From assembly GCF_036898465.1 (NCBI RefSeq), contig NZ_JARUMJ010000001.1, positions 806,001-870,000 of the forward strand: a stretch of 64,000 nt of DNA. Reading direction: 5' to 3'. Positions within the stretch are counted from its first letter, which is position 1. Every line of letters begins with the position of its first letter. This DNA is from Streptomyces sp. B21-105 (GTDB taxonomy: Bacteria > Actinomycetota > Actinomycetes > Streptomycetales > Streptomycetaceae). The notes under the pieces were generated by a model. The model saw only the letters and a program-made list of their open reading frames with translations, made no database searches and was not told where the DNA came from. Shown in pieces: positions 16,405 to 23,961 of this stretch. The position numbers and the translations under genes were made by a program.

Positions 16405-17778
16405 GTGCTCCGTGTCGCCGTCGTCGGCTCCGGGCCGAGTGGTGTCTACACCGCCCAGAGCCTGGTCCAGCTGGACCCGGACGTACTCGTCGACGTCCTG
16501 GACCGCCTGCCCTGCCCCTACGGGCTGGTGCGGTACGGCGTCGCCCCCGACCACGAGAAGATCAAGTCCCTGCAGCAGAACCTGCGCGCCGTGCTCGAGC
16601 ACGAACACGTCCGTTTCCTCGGCGGCGTACGCGTCGGCGCGGACGGAGTGCCCACGGCCCGGCTGCGCGAGCTCTACCACGCGGTCGTGTACTGCGTCGG
16701 CGCCGCGACCGACCGGCACCTCGGCATCCCCGGCGAGGAACTGCCCGGCAGCTGGTCGGCGACGGAGTTCGTCTCCTGGTACAGCGCCCACCCGGACGCC
16801 GTCCCCGCACGGTTTTTGCACGGCGTCGACTCGGCCGTGGTGGTGGGGGTCGGCAACGTCGCGGTGGACGTCACCCGGATCCTGGCGCGGGGCGCTGCCG
16901 AGCTGAGCGCCACCGACATGCCCCAGGCGGCCCTGGCCGCGTTCGAGGCGAGTCAGGTGCGCGAGATCCACATGGCCGGGCGGCGCGGCCCGTCGCAGGC
17001 CCGGTTCACCACCAAGGAGCTGCGGGAGCTGGGCACGTTGCCGGATGCCGAGGTCGTCGTCGACGAGGCGGAACTGGCGCTCGACCCGGCGTACGGGGAC
17101 CCCTCCGGGCTTGCGCCGGCGCAGCGCCGCAATGTGGAGGTGCTGCGCGGCTGGGCGGCGTCGCCGACCCGTGGCGCCCGACGGCGCATCCGGCTGCGGT
17201 TCTTCCTTCGGCCCGTCGAACTGCGCGCCGTGGGCGGCCGGTCGGGCGTGGTGCGGTTCGAGCGGACGACGCCGGACGGACACGGCGGGGTCTCCGGCAC
17301 CGGCCGGTACGAGGACGTCCCGGCGCAGTTGGTGCTGCGGTCGGTGGGCTATCGGGGCGCCCCGCTGGAGGGCCTGCCGTTCGACGCCGGGCACGGCACC
17401 GTGCCGCATCTGGCCGGACGGGTGGTGCGCGACGGTGCGGTCGCGCCGGGCGAGTACGTGGCGGGCTGGATCAAACGCGGCCCGACCGGTGTCATCGGCA
17501 CCAACCGGCCGTGCGCGAAGGAGACGGCGACGTCCCTGCTGGCGGACGCCCCCGCCCTCGTGCGACGGGAGCTGCCCGGCGACCCGCTCGCGCTGCTGCG
17601 GGCCGCCGGGGCCGAGCCCGTCGAGTGGGCGGGCTGGCTGGCGATCGAGCGGGCCGAGGCCGAACTGGGGGCCTCGCTGGGGCGCGGGAGGGTCAAGCTG
17701 CCGGACTGGCCGTCGCTGCGGGCGGCGGCGGGCCCGGCCGCCGCCGTCGACGTCCAGGACCCGCCGCCCCTGCTGTGA
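16405..17778 (+). CDS. FprA-type ferredoxin-NADP+ reductase (adrenodoxin-reductase family)
   Basis: A 457-residue FAD flavoprotein that passes electrons from NADPH to ferredoxins, commonly to supply cytochromes P450. The FAD-binding motif VVGSGPSGVYTAQSL starts at residue 6, and the CPYGLVRYGVAPDH motif typical of this family follows. The NADPH-binding fold begins at VVVGVGNVAVDVTRIL, and GWIKRGPTGVIGTNRPCAKE near residue 360 contacts FAD. The length is normal. Start GTG 16405 has GGAG ten bases upstream. It stands alone, convergent with helR. The P450 in this window is 34 kb away, so a specific link is not implied. Confidence 0.87.
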   Translation: MLRVAVVGSGPSGVYTAQSLVQLDPDVLVDVLDRLPCPYGLVRYGVAPDHEKIKSLQQNLRAVLEHEHVRFLGGVRVGADGVPTARLRELYHAVVYCVGAATDRHLGIPGEELPGSWSATEFVSWYSAHPDAVPARFLHGVDSAVVVGVGNVAVDVTRILARGAAELSATDMPQAALAAFEASQVREIHMAGRRGPSQARFTTKELRELGTLPDAEVVVDEAELALDPAYGDPSGLAPAQRRNVEVLRGWAASPTRGARRRIRLRFFLRPVELRAVGGRSGVVRFERTTPDGHGGVSGTGRYEDVPAQLVLRSVGYRGAPLEGLPFDAGHGTVPHLAGRVVRDGAVAPGEYVAGWIKRGPTGVIGTNRPCAKETATSLLADAPALVRRELPGDPLALLRAAGAEPVEWAGWLAIERAEAELGASLGRGRVKLPDWPSLRAAAGPAAAVDVQDPPPLL

Positions 17779-17800
17779 GCACCGCGAGTCCCGCCCTCTC

Positions 17801-17940
17801 GGACCGCGGATCCCGCCCCCTCGGTGAGCACCGCCGGCCGCCCCCTCGGTGAACACTCCGGTCATGCTCTCCCGGTGAACACTCCGGTCGCGTCCCTTCG
17901 GCGGGCACCGCGCCAACGTTCTTCGGCGGGCACCGCGGTC
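17801..17940. repeat. imperfect direct repeats between convergent genes
   Basis: CGGTGAACACTCCGGTC occurs twice (17847 and 17873) and TTCGGCGGGCACCGCG twice (17897 and 17922), with a looser related copy at 17820; the spacing is 25-26 bases. They fill most of the 199-base gap between the FprA and helR stops. They look like local duplication; no clear terminator is seen. Confidence 0.7.
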
Positions 17941-17977
17941 ACGGCACGCTCGTGACCGTGGGCGGCGGCCGGCCGCG

Positions 17978-20146
17978 TCAGGAGCTCGTGAGGACGACCA
18001 GGCGCTGGGTGGCCCGGGTCATCGCGACGTAGCGGTCGACCGCGCCCTCGACGCCCGTCCCGAAGGTCTCCGGGTCGATCAGGACGACCAGATCGAACTC
18101 GAGCCCCTTCGACAGCTCCGGCGTCAGCGACCGCACCCGCGAGGTCGAACGGAACGCGGGGTCGCCGATGACGCAGGCGATCCCGTCGTCGTGCTCGGCG
18201 AGCCAGGCCTGGAGGATGGGCTCCAGCTCCGACACGTCTCCATGGGCGACCGGGACGCCGCTGCTGCGGACGGAGGTCGGGACGTTGGCGTCCACAAGCG
18301 CGGCCCGGATGACCGGTTCGGCCTCCGCCATCACTTCCTCCGGGGTCCGGTAGTTGACGGTCAGCGACGCCACGCTGATCCGGTCGAGCCCGATCCGCTC
18401 GAGCCGTTCCTGCCAGGACTCCGTGAATCCGTGCCGGGCCTGGGCGCGGTCCCCGACGATGGTGAAACTCCGCGAGGGGCAGCGCAGCAACAGCATCTGC
18501 CATTCCGCGTCGGTCAGCTCCTGCGCCTCGTCGACCACGATGTGCGCGAACGGGCCGGCCAGCAGGTCCGGGTCCGCGGTGGACAGTTCGCTCTCGTCGA
18601 CCAGGCTGACCTGGGCGTCCTCGCCGCGCAGCATGGTCACCAGGCCTTCGCCGTCGTCACCGTCGGCTCCGGAGTCGGCCACGGCCGCGATCAGGTTGTC
18701 GACGACCTGCGTCATGCGCTCGCGCTGGGCGGCGAGAACGGCCTTGTGCCGGACCTTGCGCCGGGCCTCCTTCGGGTCGCCGAGCCGCTGGTGCGCCGCG
18801 TCCAGGAGCGGCAGGTCGGACACCGTCCAGGCCTGGGGATCCGCCCGTTGCAGCGCGCGCACCTCGTCGGGGGTGAGCCAGGGGGCGCACATCCGCAGAT
18901 AGGCGGGCACCGACCACAGATCGCCCACCAGGTCGGCCGCTTCCAGCAGCGGCCACGCCCGGTTGAGGGCGCCGACCAGTTCGCGGTCGTGCCGCAGCGC
19001 CTTGCGGAACAGCTCCGGTGCGACGTCGCCGCCGTGCTTGTCCAGCAGGATCGTGACCAGTTCCTCCCAGATCAGGTCGCGTGCCTCGTTGTGGGGAGTG
19101 CCCGGCGGCGGCGCGTCGAACGCCTCGGCCCAGTCGTCGGCGCTGAGCCGGACGTCGGCATCCGAGACGGTGACCGTCATCCCCTCCGTCGGCGGCGACT
19201 CGTAGAACCGGACGGCCGTCTCGATCGCCTTCACCATGTCCGCGGACGACTTCAGCCGGGCCACCGTCGGGTCGGCGTCGACCGCCGCGTCGGCGCCCTC
19301 GGCGACGAGGTCGCGCAGGACGCACGTCTGCACGCCCTCCTCGCCGAGACTCGGCAGGACGTCGGCCACATAGGCCAGGTAGGGCCGGTGCGGGCCGACG
19401 AACAGCACACCGCCCCGACGGTGCCCGAGGCGGGGGTCGGAGTAGAGGAGGTAGGCCGAGCGGTGCAGGGCCACGACGGTCTTCCCGGTGCCCGGCCCCC
19501 CGTCGACGACGAGCGCGCCCCGCGAGCCGGCGCGGATGACGGCGTCCTGGTCGGCCTGGATGGTGGCGAGCACGTCGCGCATCCGGCCCGACCGCCGACC
19601 GCCCAGACTGGCGATGAAGGCGGACTGGTCGTCGAGTGCGGCGTGCCCTTCGAGCCCGTCGGCGGTGAACACCTCGTCCCAGTAGTCGCTGATCCGGCCG
19701 CGGGTCCACCGGTAGCGGCGGCGGCTCACCAGGCCCATCGGGTCGGCGTGGGTGGCCGCGAAGAACGGCTCGGCCGCAGGCGAACGCCAGTCGATCAGCA
19801 GCCGGCGGCCCGTGTCGTCGGTGAGCCCGATCCGTCCGACGTACAGGGGCTCGGGGTCGTCGGCGGCGACCATGTGGCCGAGGCACAGGTCCAGGCCGAA
19901 GCGGTTCAGGGAGCGCAGCCGGCCCGTGAGCCGGTGGATCTCCTGGTCGCGGTCCATCGCCTCCCGGCCGAGGCCGCCGGGGGCGCGGCGCTCGGCGTCG
20001 AGACGGGCGGAGAGTTCGGCGATCGTCTGCTCGAGGCTCTCCGCGATCGCCGCGAAGTGCTGCTCGTCGCGGGCGATCAGCTTCGGGTCGGCTTTGGCGG
20101 ACAGCCGGTCGGGAAGGTCGAACGCGCCGGCGGTCGAGGGGGTCAT
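17978..20146 (-). CDS. helR: HelR: HelD-like RNA polymerase recycling ATPase, rifamycin resistance
   Basis: A 722-residue superfamily I helicase-like protein. HelR removes rifamycin-stalled RNA polymerase from DNA and protects it from the drug (known from Streptomyces work). Seen here: an N-terminal coiled coil (EQHFAAIAESLEQTIAEL through MDRDQEIHRLTGRLRSL), Walker A GGPGTGKTVVALH, a long insert typical of HelD proteins, Walker B HIVVDEAQELTDAEW, the VGDRAQARHG motif, NYRTPEEV, and a C-terminal VDRYVAMTRATQRLVVLTS. ATG 20146 (MTPSTAGAFDLP) fits the family start; GTG 20173 is in frame upstream, and neither has a strong ribosome site. A RAE-like element 75 bases upstream supports control by rifamycins. 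Confidence 0.9.
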   Translation of the reverse strand: MTPSTAGAFDLPDRLSAKADPKLIARDEQHFAAIAESLEQTIAELSARLDAERRAPGGLGREAMDRDQEIHRLTGRLRSLNRFGLDLCLGHMVAADDPEPLYVGRIGLTDDTGRRLLIDWRSPAAEPFFAATHADPMGLVSRRRYRWTRGRISDYWDEVFTADGLEGHAALDDQSAFIASLGGRRSGRMRDVLATIQADQDAVIRAGSRGALVVDGGPGTGKTVVALHRSAYLLYSDPRLGHRRGGVLFVGPHRPYLAYVADVLPSLGEEGVQTCVLRDLVAEGADAAVDADPTVARLKSSADMVKAIETAVRFYESPPTEGMTVTVSDADVRLSADDWAEAFDAPPPGTPHNEARDLIWEELVTILLDKHGGDVAPELFRKALRHDRELVGALNRAWPLLEAADLVGDLWSVPAYLRMCAPWLTPDEVRALQRADPQAWTVSDLPLLDAAHQRLGDPKEARRKVRHKAVLAAQRERMTQVVDNLIAAVADSGADGDDGEGLVTMLRGEDAQVSLVDESELSTADPDLLAGPFAHIVVDEAQELTDAEWQMLLLRCPSRSFTIVGDRAQARHGFTESWQERLERIGLDRISVASLTVNYRTPEEVMAEAEPVIRAALVDANVPTSVRSSGVPVAHGDVSELEPILQAWLAEHDDGIACVIGDPAFRSTSRVRSLTPELSKGLEFDLVVLIDPETFGTGVEGAVDRYVAMTRATQRLVVLTSS

Positions 20147-20220
20147 GTGGTCGACATGCACTTCGTAGATCACTCATTTCCGCAGGTTCGGGCCTCGGCC
20201 TGCGATTCTGCGGGACGACG

Positions 20221-20240
20221 GGGGCCTTGCCGCAAGCCCC
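20221..20240. promoter_or_regulatory. rifamycin-associated element (RAE)-like inverted repeat
   Basis: GGGGCCTTGCCGCAAGCCCC, which reads GGGGCTTGCGGCAAGGCCCC on the helR strand, is a near-perfect inverted repeat 75 bases upstream of helR. It matches, from memory, the roughly 19-base element found upstream of rifamycin-inactivating enzymes and helR genes in actinomycetes. Each strand offers a TTGC(C/G)G hexamer that could serve as a -35 element. Confidence 0.85.
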
Positions 20241-20255
20241 GGGGTGCGCTATACA
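20227..20255 (+). promoter_or_regulatory. sigma70-type promoter overlapping the RAE, pointing away from helR
   Basis: TTGCCG (20227-20232), exactly 17 bases, then TATACA (20250-20255) form a good housekeeping promoter by streptomycete standards. The -35 hexamer lies inside the RAE. The predicted start, at about 20261-20263, coincides with the beginning of a U-tailed hairpin. Confidence 0.55.
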
Positions 20256-20260
20256 TTGAG

Positions 20261-20301
20261 AGTGGCAAGGAGTGGTGTTTCCTCCGTGCCACTTCTTTTT
20301 T
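20261..20301 (+). ncRNA. putative ~40-nt RNA consisting of a terminator hairpin with a U-tail
   Basis: AGTGGCA (20261-20267) pairs with TGCCACT (20287-20293), GGAG with CTCC inside, and a run of six T follows at 20296. This is an intrinsic-terminator structure, uncommon in streptomycetes, placed at the predicted start of the promoter on the same strand, with no gene before it. The transcript would be little more than the hairpin itself. The RNA is inferred from sequence only. Confidence 0.35.
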
Positions 20302-20358
20302 GCCTCGTCGGCCAGGGTTCCGGCCAGGGCGCCGGACTTCCGCGATCGTACGCGGGCC

Positions 20359-20389
20359 CCGGGGCGGCCGGGAGCGCCGGCCGCCCCGG
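20359..20389 (-). terminator. GC-rich hairpin after the CBM2 esterase gene
   Basis: A perfect 13-base stem (CCGGGGCGGCCGG and its complement) around a 5-base loop lies six bases past the esterase stop on the reverse strand. There is no T-run. Confidence 0.75.
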
Positions 20390-20394
20390 AGAGG

Positions 20395-21705
20395 TCAACT
20401 CCGTGTGCAGGAAGCACCGTTGAGCGTGAATACGCCTGGTGCCGCGCTGTTTCCGGTGTGATCGGCCTGGTAGCCGATGGTGACGCTCGCACCGGCGGCG
20501 AGGGTTGCGTTGTAGCTCGCGTTGGTGGCCGTGACCGCTCCGGTGACCGGCGCGTACGTGGCGCCCCAGCCGTTGGTGATGGTCTGGCCTGAAGGCAGCG
20601 TGAAGCCGAGCCGCCAGCCGTCGATCCCACTCGACCCGGTGTTGGTGAGGGTCACGGAGGCGGTCAGACCGGCGTTCCAGGCGTTGGTCGTCGCGGTCAC
20701 CTTGCACCCGGTGGGCTGCGGTTCCGGAGTGGGCCCGGCGGAGTCCAGGCCGAAGAAGGTCAGCACCCGGGCGGCCATGCCCCAGGCGTACAGGTTGTGC
20801 CCGACGCCCTGCAGACTGACGGCCTCGACCGGGGCCTGGTCACCGGTGCCGCCATAGCGGGTGCGGGTCCAGCCGGAGGCGGGCGAGTCGGTGGCGGCCG
20901 GGGTCTGGCTCACGCCCCGGACGTCGGTCCACTGCTTGATCTCCTCGCCGAAGTTGGGGTAGCGCAGCACGTCGTCCTCGGTGCCGTGCCACACCTGCAT
21001 GCGCGGCCGGGGCCCGGTGTAGCCGGGGTAGGCCCCCCGGACGAGGTCGCCCCATTCCCGCGCGGTGTGCACGACGGTGCCGCCGGAGCAGGCGCTGTTC
21101 CACTCGGAGCCGTCGGCCGTGGCGAAGCAGCCGAAGGGGACTCCGGAGAAGGCGGACCCTGCGGCAAACACGTCGGGGTAGTCGCCGAGCAGGACGTTGG
21201 TCATCATCGCGCCGGAGGAGATGCCGGTGGCGTAGACGCGGGCGGTGTCGGCCGCGTACGCGGCGGTCACCCAGTCGATCATCGACTTGACGCCGACGGG
21301 GTCGCTGCCGCCTCCGCGCCTGAGCGCCTGCGGCGACGAGACGTCGAAGCACTTGCTGCTGCGGGTGACGGACGGGTACACGATCACGAACCCGTACCGG
21401 TCGGCCAGTTGGGCGTACTCGGTGCCGGAGTGCATCGCGGGCCCGGACCCTCCGCACCAGTGCACCGCGACGAGCACGGCCGGGTGCGCGGTGACGTTGG
21501 CCGGCGCGTAGACGTACATCTGGAGGTTGCTGGGGTTGGCGCCGAAGCCGGTGACCTCGGTCAGCGTGGCCGGTGGCACCGGCGCGGCCGCCCGCGGCGC
21601 CGCGGAGGCGGCGGGAGCGGTGAGGACGGCGGCCGTGAACAGGAGCAGCAGGGCGCCTAACAGGGGGCGCAGCGCCCTGCCGAGGGAGGTGACCCGATCG
21701 ATCAT
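20395..21705 (-). CDS. secreted PHB-depolymerase-family (CE1-like) esterase with CBM2 cellulose-binding module
   Basis: A 436-residue secreted enzyme. A long signal peptide (hydrophobic LLGALLLLFTAAVLTAPAASA) precedes an alpha/beta-hydrolase domain with nucleophile motif ATGISSGAMM (GxSxG) and a catalytic histidine in QGVGHNLYAWG. A short PTPEPQPTG linker follows, then a CBM2 module of about 100 residues (GCKVTATTNAWNAGL to FTLNGASCTRS) with its two terminal Cys and surface Trp residues. The family includes acetylxylan and feruloyl esterases that strip ester groups from plant cell-wall xylan; the CBM would anchor it to cellulose. A near-perfect CebR box lies 216 bases upstream, consistent with cellobiose induction. 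The ATG has AAAGGGA upstream. Confidence 0.85.
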   Translation of the reverse strand: MIDRVTSLGRALRPLLGALLLLFTAAVLTAPAASAAPRAAAPVPPATLTEVTGFGANPSNLQMYVYAPANVTAHPAVLVAVHWCGGSGPAMHSGTEYAQLADRYGFVIVYPSVTRSSKCFDVSSPQALRRGGGSDPVGVKSMIDWVTAAYAADTARVYATGISSGAMMTNVLLGDYPDVFAAGSAFSGVPFGCFATADGSEWNSACSGGTVVHTAREWGDLVRGAYPGYTGPRPRMQVWHGTEDDVLRYPNFGEEIKQWTDVRGVSQTPAATDSPASGWTRTRYGGTGDQAPVEAVSLQGVGHNLYAWGMAARVLTFFGLDSAGPTPEPQPTGCKVTATTNAWNAGLTASVTLTNTGSSGIDGWRLGFTLPSGQTITNGWGATYAPVTGAVTATNASYNATLAAGASVTIGYQADHTGNSAAPGVFTLNGASCTRS

Positions 21706-21920
21706 GTGGCTGTCCCTTTCTGGTAGCGGCTCGGGGGGACGTCGTACGAGGTGCGCGAGAAGCGGACGGCGAAGCGGAGACAGCGGGCGGGCTCGGCAGA
21801 GCGGGTCCGCCCGGTCGACGGCTCCGGCTGCCAATGGCGGCGTCAGGCCACGCTCGCCGGCCCCCGCTGGGAGGTTCCGGGGTGGACCCGCCTCGCATGG
21901 TGGCATGCACATGCCTGTCA

Positions 21921-21934
21921 TGGAAGCGCTCCCA
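21921..21934. promoter_or_regulatory. CebR-like operator (TGGAAGCGCTCCCA)
   Basis: It matches 13 of 14 positions of the palindrome TGGGAGCGCTCCCA bound by the cellobiose-responsive LacI-family repressor CebR/CelR. It lies in the 462-base divergent region between the CBM2 esterase and pectate lyase genes. Confidence 0.7.
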
Positions 21935-22014
21935 CGCCAGCTACCGCGCGACGTCGCGACTTGGCCGGGGAGAGCCCCGGTGACCGGAACACGTTCTGCG
22001 CGAGACGTTGACTA

Positions 22015-22026
22015 GAAAGCGCTTGC
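22015..22026. promoter_or_regulatory. LacI-family operator-like palindrome around AAGCGCTT
   Basis: GAAAGCGCTTGC holds the central CG palindrome AAGCGCTT typical of LacI-family operators. It lies 142 bases before the pectate lyase start, distinct from the CebR-like box 80 bases away, so the two enzymes may answer to different sugars. Confidence 0.5.
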
Positions 22027-22167
22027 CCCCTACGTTCCGTTCAGCAGTGTGACCGAGCCGCTCAACTGGACCCCACACAGGGCGCACTGTTCGATCAGAT
22101 TGTTCAGAGTCTCGTAAGTCATTCACGTACTTGATCCTCCTCACCGCTTGGAAGAAGGCATCGGGAC

Positions 22168-22986
22168 ATGACTTCACCGGCAAGTTCCGCACCACTTCGC
22201 GTCCCCGGGCGCGCACTCACCGGAGGGCTGGCCGCCATCGGCCTTACGGTTGGCATGATCATGACTAGTGGGGCGCTCACCCCCGCGGCCGCCGCCACCT
22301 GGCCCACCCCCACCAGCAGCAAGCCGGTGACCGCCACCATCTCGGTCTCCGGCACCAAGGACTACGGGATGCAGCGCCTCTACGGCAGCGGCGACCTCGG
22401 CAGCGGTGGCCAGAACGAGGACCAGGACCCGATCCTGGAGCTCAAGCCCGGCGCCGTCCTGAAGAACGTCATCATCGGCGCGCCCGCCGCCGACGGCATC
22501 CACTGCCTCGGCAGCTGCACCCTGCAGAACGTCTGGTGGGAGGACGTCGGCGAGGACGCGGCGACCTTCCTCGGCTCCTCGTCGTCCAACGTCTACACCG
22601 TCTCCGGCGGTGGGGCGAAGGAGGCCAGCGACAAGGTGTTCCAGTTCAACGGCGGCGGCACGCTGAACGTCTCCAACTTCGCCGTGAAGAACTTCGGGAC
22701 CTTCGTGCGCAGCTGCGGCAACTGCAAGAGCGGCCAGTACAAGCGCACGATCAATCTCAACACCATCGAGGCGACGTACAAGGGCAACAAGCTCGTCGGC
22801 ATCAACACCAACTACGGCGACAGCGCCACCCTCAAGAAGATCACCATCATCGGGGACAGCAGCAAGAAGATCACCCCCTGCCAGAAGTACATCGGCAACA
22901 ACACCGGCAAGGAGCCGACCACCAACGGCAGCAACGCGGACGGCACGTACTGCAAGTACTCGTCGTCCGACATCACCTACAGGTAG
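22168..22986 (+). CDS. secreted pectate lyase, polysaccharide lyase family 3
   Basis: A 272-residue secreted PL3 enzyme that cleaves polygalacturonate by beta-elimination with calcium. A signal peptide runs to about residue 42 (GMIMTSGALTPAAAATWP). The mature part is a parallel beta-helix with family signatures DGIHCLGSCTLQNVWWEDVG, EDAATFLG, KVFQFNGGGTLNVSNFAVKN and GTFVRSCGNCKSGQYKR; several Cys pairs are expected to form disulfides. There is no binding module. It is divergent from the CBM2 esterase, and the shared region holds two LacI-type palindromes. Together the two genes suggest growth on plant cell-wall material. Confidence 0.9.
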   Translation: MTSPASSAPLRVPGRALTGGLAAIGLTVGMIMTSGALTPAAAATWPTPTSSKPVTATISVSGTKDYGMQRLYGSGDLGSGGQNEDQDPILELKPGAVLKNVIIGAPAADGIHCLGSCTLQNVWWEDVGEDAATFLGSSSSNVYTVSGGGAKEASDKVFQFNGGGTLNVSNFAVKNFGTFVRSCGNCKSGQYKRTINLNTIEATYKGNKLVGINTNYGDSATLKKITIIGDSSKKITPCQKYIGNNTGKEPTTNGSNADGTYCKYSSSDITYR

Positions 22987-23021
22987 GCCCGCCGGGCCCG
23001 CACAGCCCCCCACGGCGAGAC

Positions 23022-23066
23022 GGCGGCCGTACGAAGCGTCCCCGCACTACGCTTCGCACGGCCGCC
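23022..23066. terminator. long hairpin between convergent genes
   Basis: An 18-base stem (17 pairs match) around a 9-base loop lies 36 bases after the pectate lyase stop and 65 bases before the end of the reverse-strand PaaX gene, so it can serve both. Confidence 0.8.
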
Positions 23067-23130
23067 CCGCCTATCGGCATCCGACGGCGTCCAGCGGCGT
23101 CAGCGGCGTCTTTCGGCAGCCATCGGCGTC

Positions 23131-23889
23131 TCATCGGCCCGGCCCGGACACCGTGGCGACGAGCTCGCGCCGGTACCGCTCGTAGGCGGTGCGCAGGACC
23201 GGACCCGGCCAGTCGGCGGGCAGGAGCGCGGCGGGCAGCACCGGGTCGGCCAGCAGATGCCGCACCGCCGCCGCGAGGGCCGTGAACCGGTCGGCCGGCC
23301 TCCGCGCCCGTTCGACGTGGGCCAGCAGACCCCGGGCCGTCCGCGCCCACGCACCGAGCGGCCACAGACTCACGGCCAGGTCGCGGGCGGGCGTCACGGG
23401 CCGCGTGACGAAGTGCTGCAGAACGGCGTCCGGTTCCGCGGGCCAGGACCGGCTCAGATTCGCGGGTCGCAGCCAGACGCCCTCACGGAGCTCGGCGAGC
23501 CGCAGGGCACTCAGCCGGGTGCGCAGTTCGGCGCGTTCGGCCGGGCCGCGACCGGTCGCGGTGATCACGGCCATTTCCCAGTCGCCGTCCCAGGCGCGCG
23601 TGTCCGGGTGCAGGGCGTCGTCCTGACGTCGTTGACGCTCCACCAACCGCTCGCTCAGCCGGTAGACGCCGTCCGCCCGGCGCAGATCTCCCGCGGCGAC
23701 CATCCGGCTCAGCGCCGCCCGCACCGTCGAGCCGCCGACGCCGAACGGCTCCACCCCGCGCACCAGATCCTTCGCGGCCAGCTCGGGCGGGTGCGTGCCC
23801 AGCAGCAGGCTGAGGACCACCGACCGCGCGGACAGCGGGGGCAGATCGACCTCGACCTCGCCGGACTGCGCCGACACGTTGATCCGCAT
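23131..23889 (-). CDS. PaaX-family transcriptional regulator
   Basis: A 252-residue regulator of the PaaX type, related to the phenylacetyl-CoA-responsive repressor. The N-terminal winged helix covers about residues 17-80 (SARSVVLSLLLGTHPPELAA, STVRAALSRMVAAGDLRRAD), the middle holds the family's WEMAVITATGRGPAERAELR region, and the C-terminal domain spans about 165-245 (LLADPVLPAALLPADWPG is typical). It is divergent from an acyl-CoA dehydrogenase gene with 72 bases between them. A perfect 9-base inverted repeat fills that gap, pointing to joint control. The acyl-CoA ligand is inferred from family and neighbour. Confidence 0.85.
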   Translation of the reverse strand: MRINVSAQSGEVEVDLPPLSARSVVLSLLLGTHPPELAAKDLVRGVEPFGVGGSTVRAALSRMVAAGDLRRADGVYRLSERLVERQRRQDDALHPDTRAWDGDWEMAVITATGRGPAERAELRTRLSALRLAELREGVWLRPANLSRSWPAEPDAVLQHFVTRPVTPARDLAVSLWPLGAWARTARGLLAHVERARRPADRFTALAAAVRHLLADPVLPAALLPADWPGPVLRTAYERYRRELVATVSGPGR

Positions 23890-23915
23890 AAGGCCGTACT
23901 GTACGTGGGTCGCGC

Positions 23916-23955
23916 ATGTTGCACTATTGCTGCGACTGTCAGATAAGTGCAACAT
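23916..23955. promoter_or_regulatory. operator candidate ATGTTGCAC-N22-GTGCAACAT
   Basis: Perfect 9-base arms, with centres 31 bases apart (three helical turns), occupy the divergent promoter of the PaaX and acyl-CoA dehydrogenase genes. The right arm ends six bases before the dehydrogenase ATG. Confidence 0.7.
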
Positions 23956-23961
23956 AGGTGC

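Noticed and set aside
16405..17778. Reverse-strand frame of 528 codons over the FprA gene
   Set aside because: Antisense shadow; no recognisable domain.
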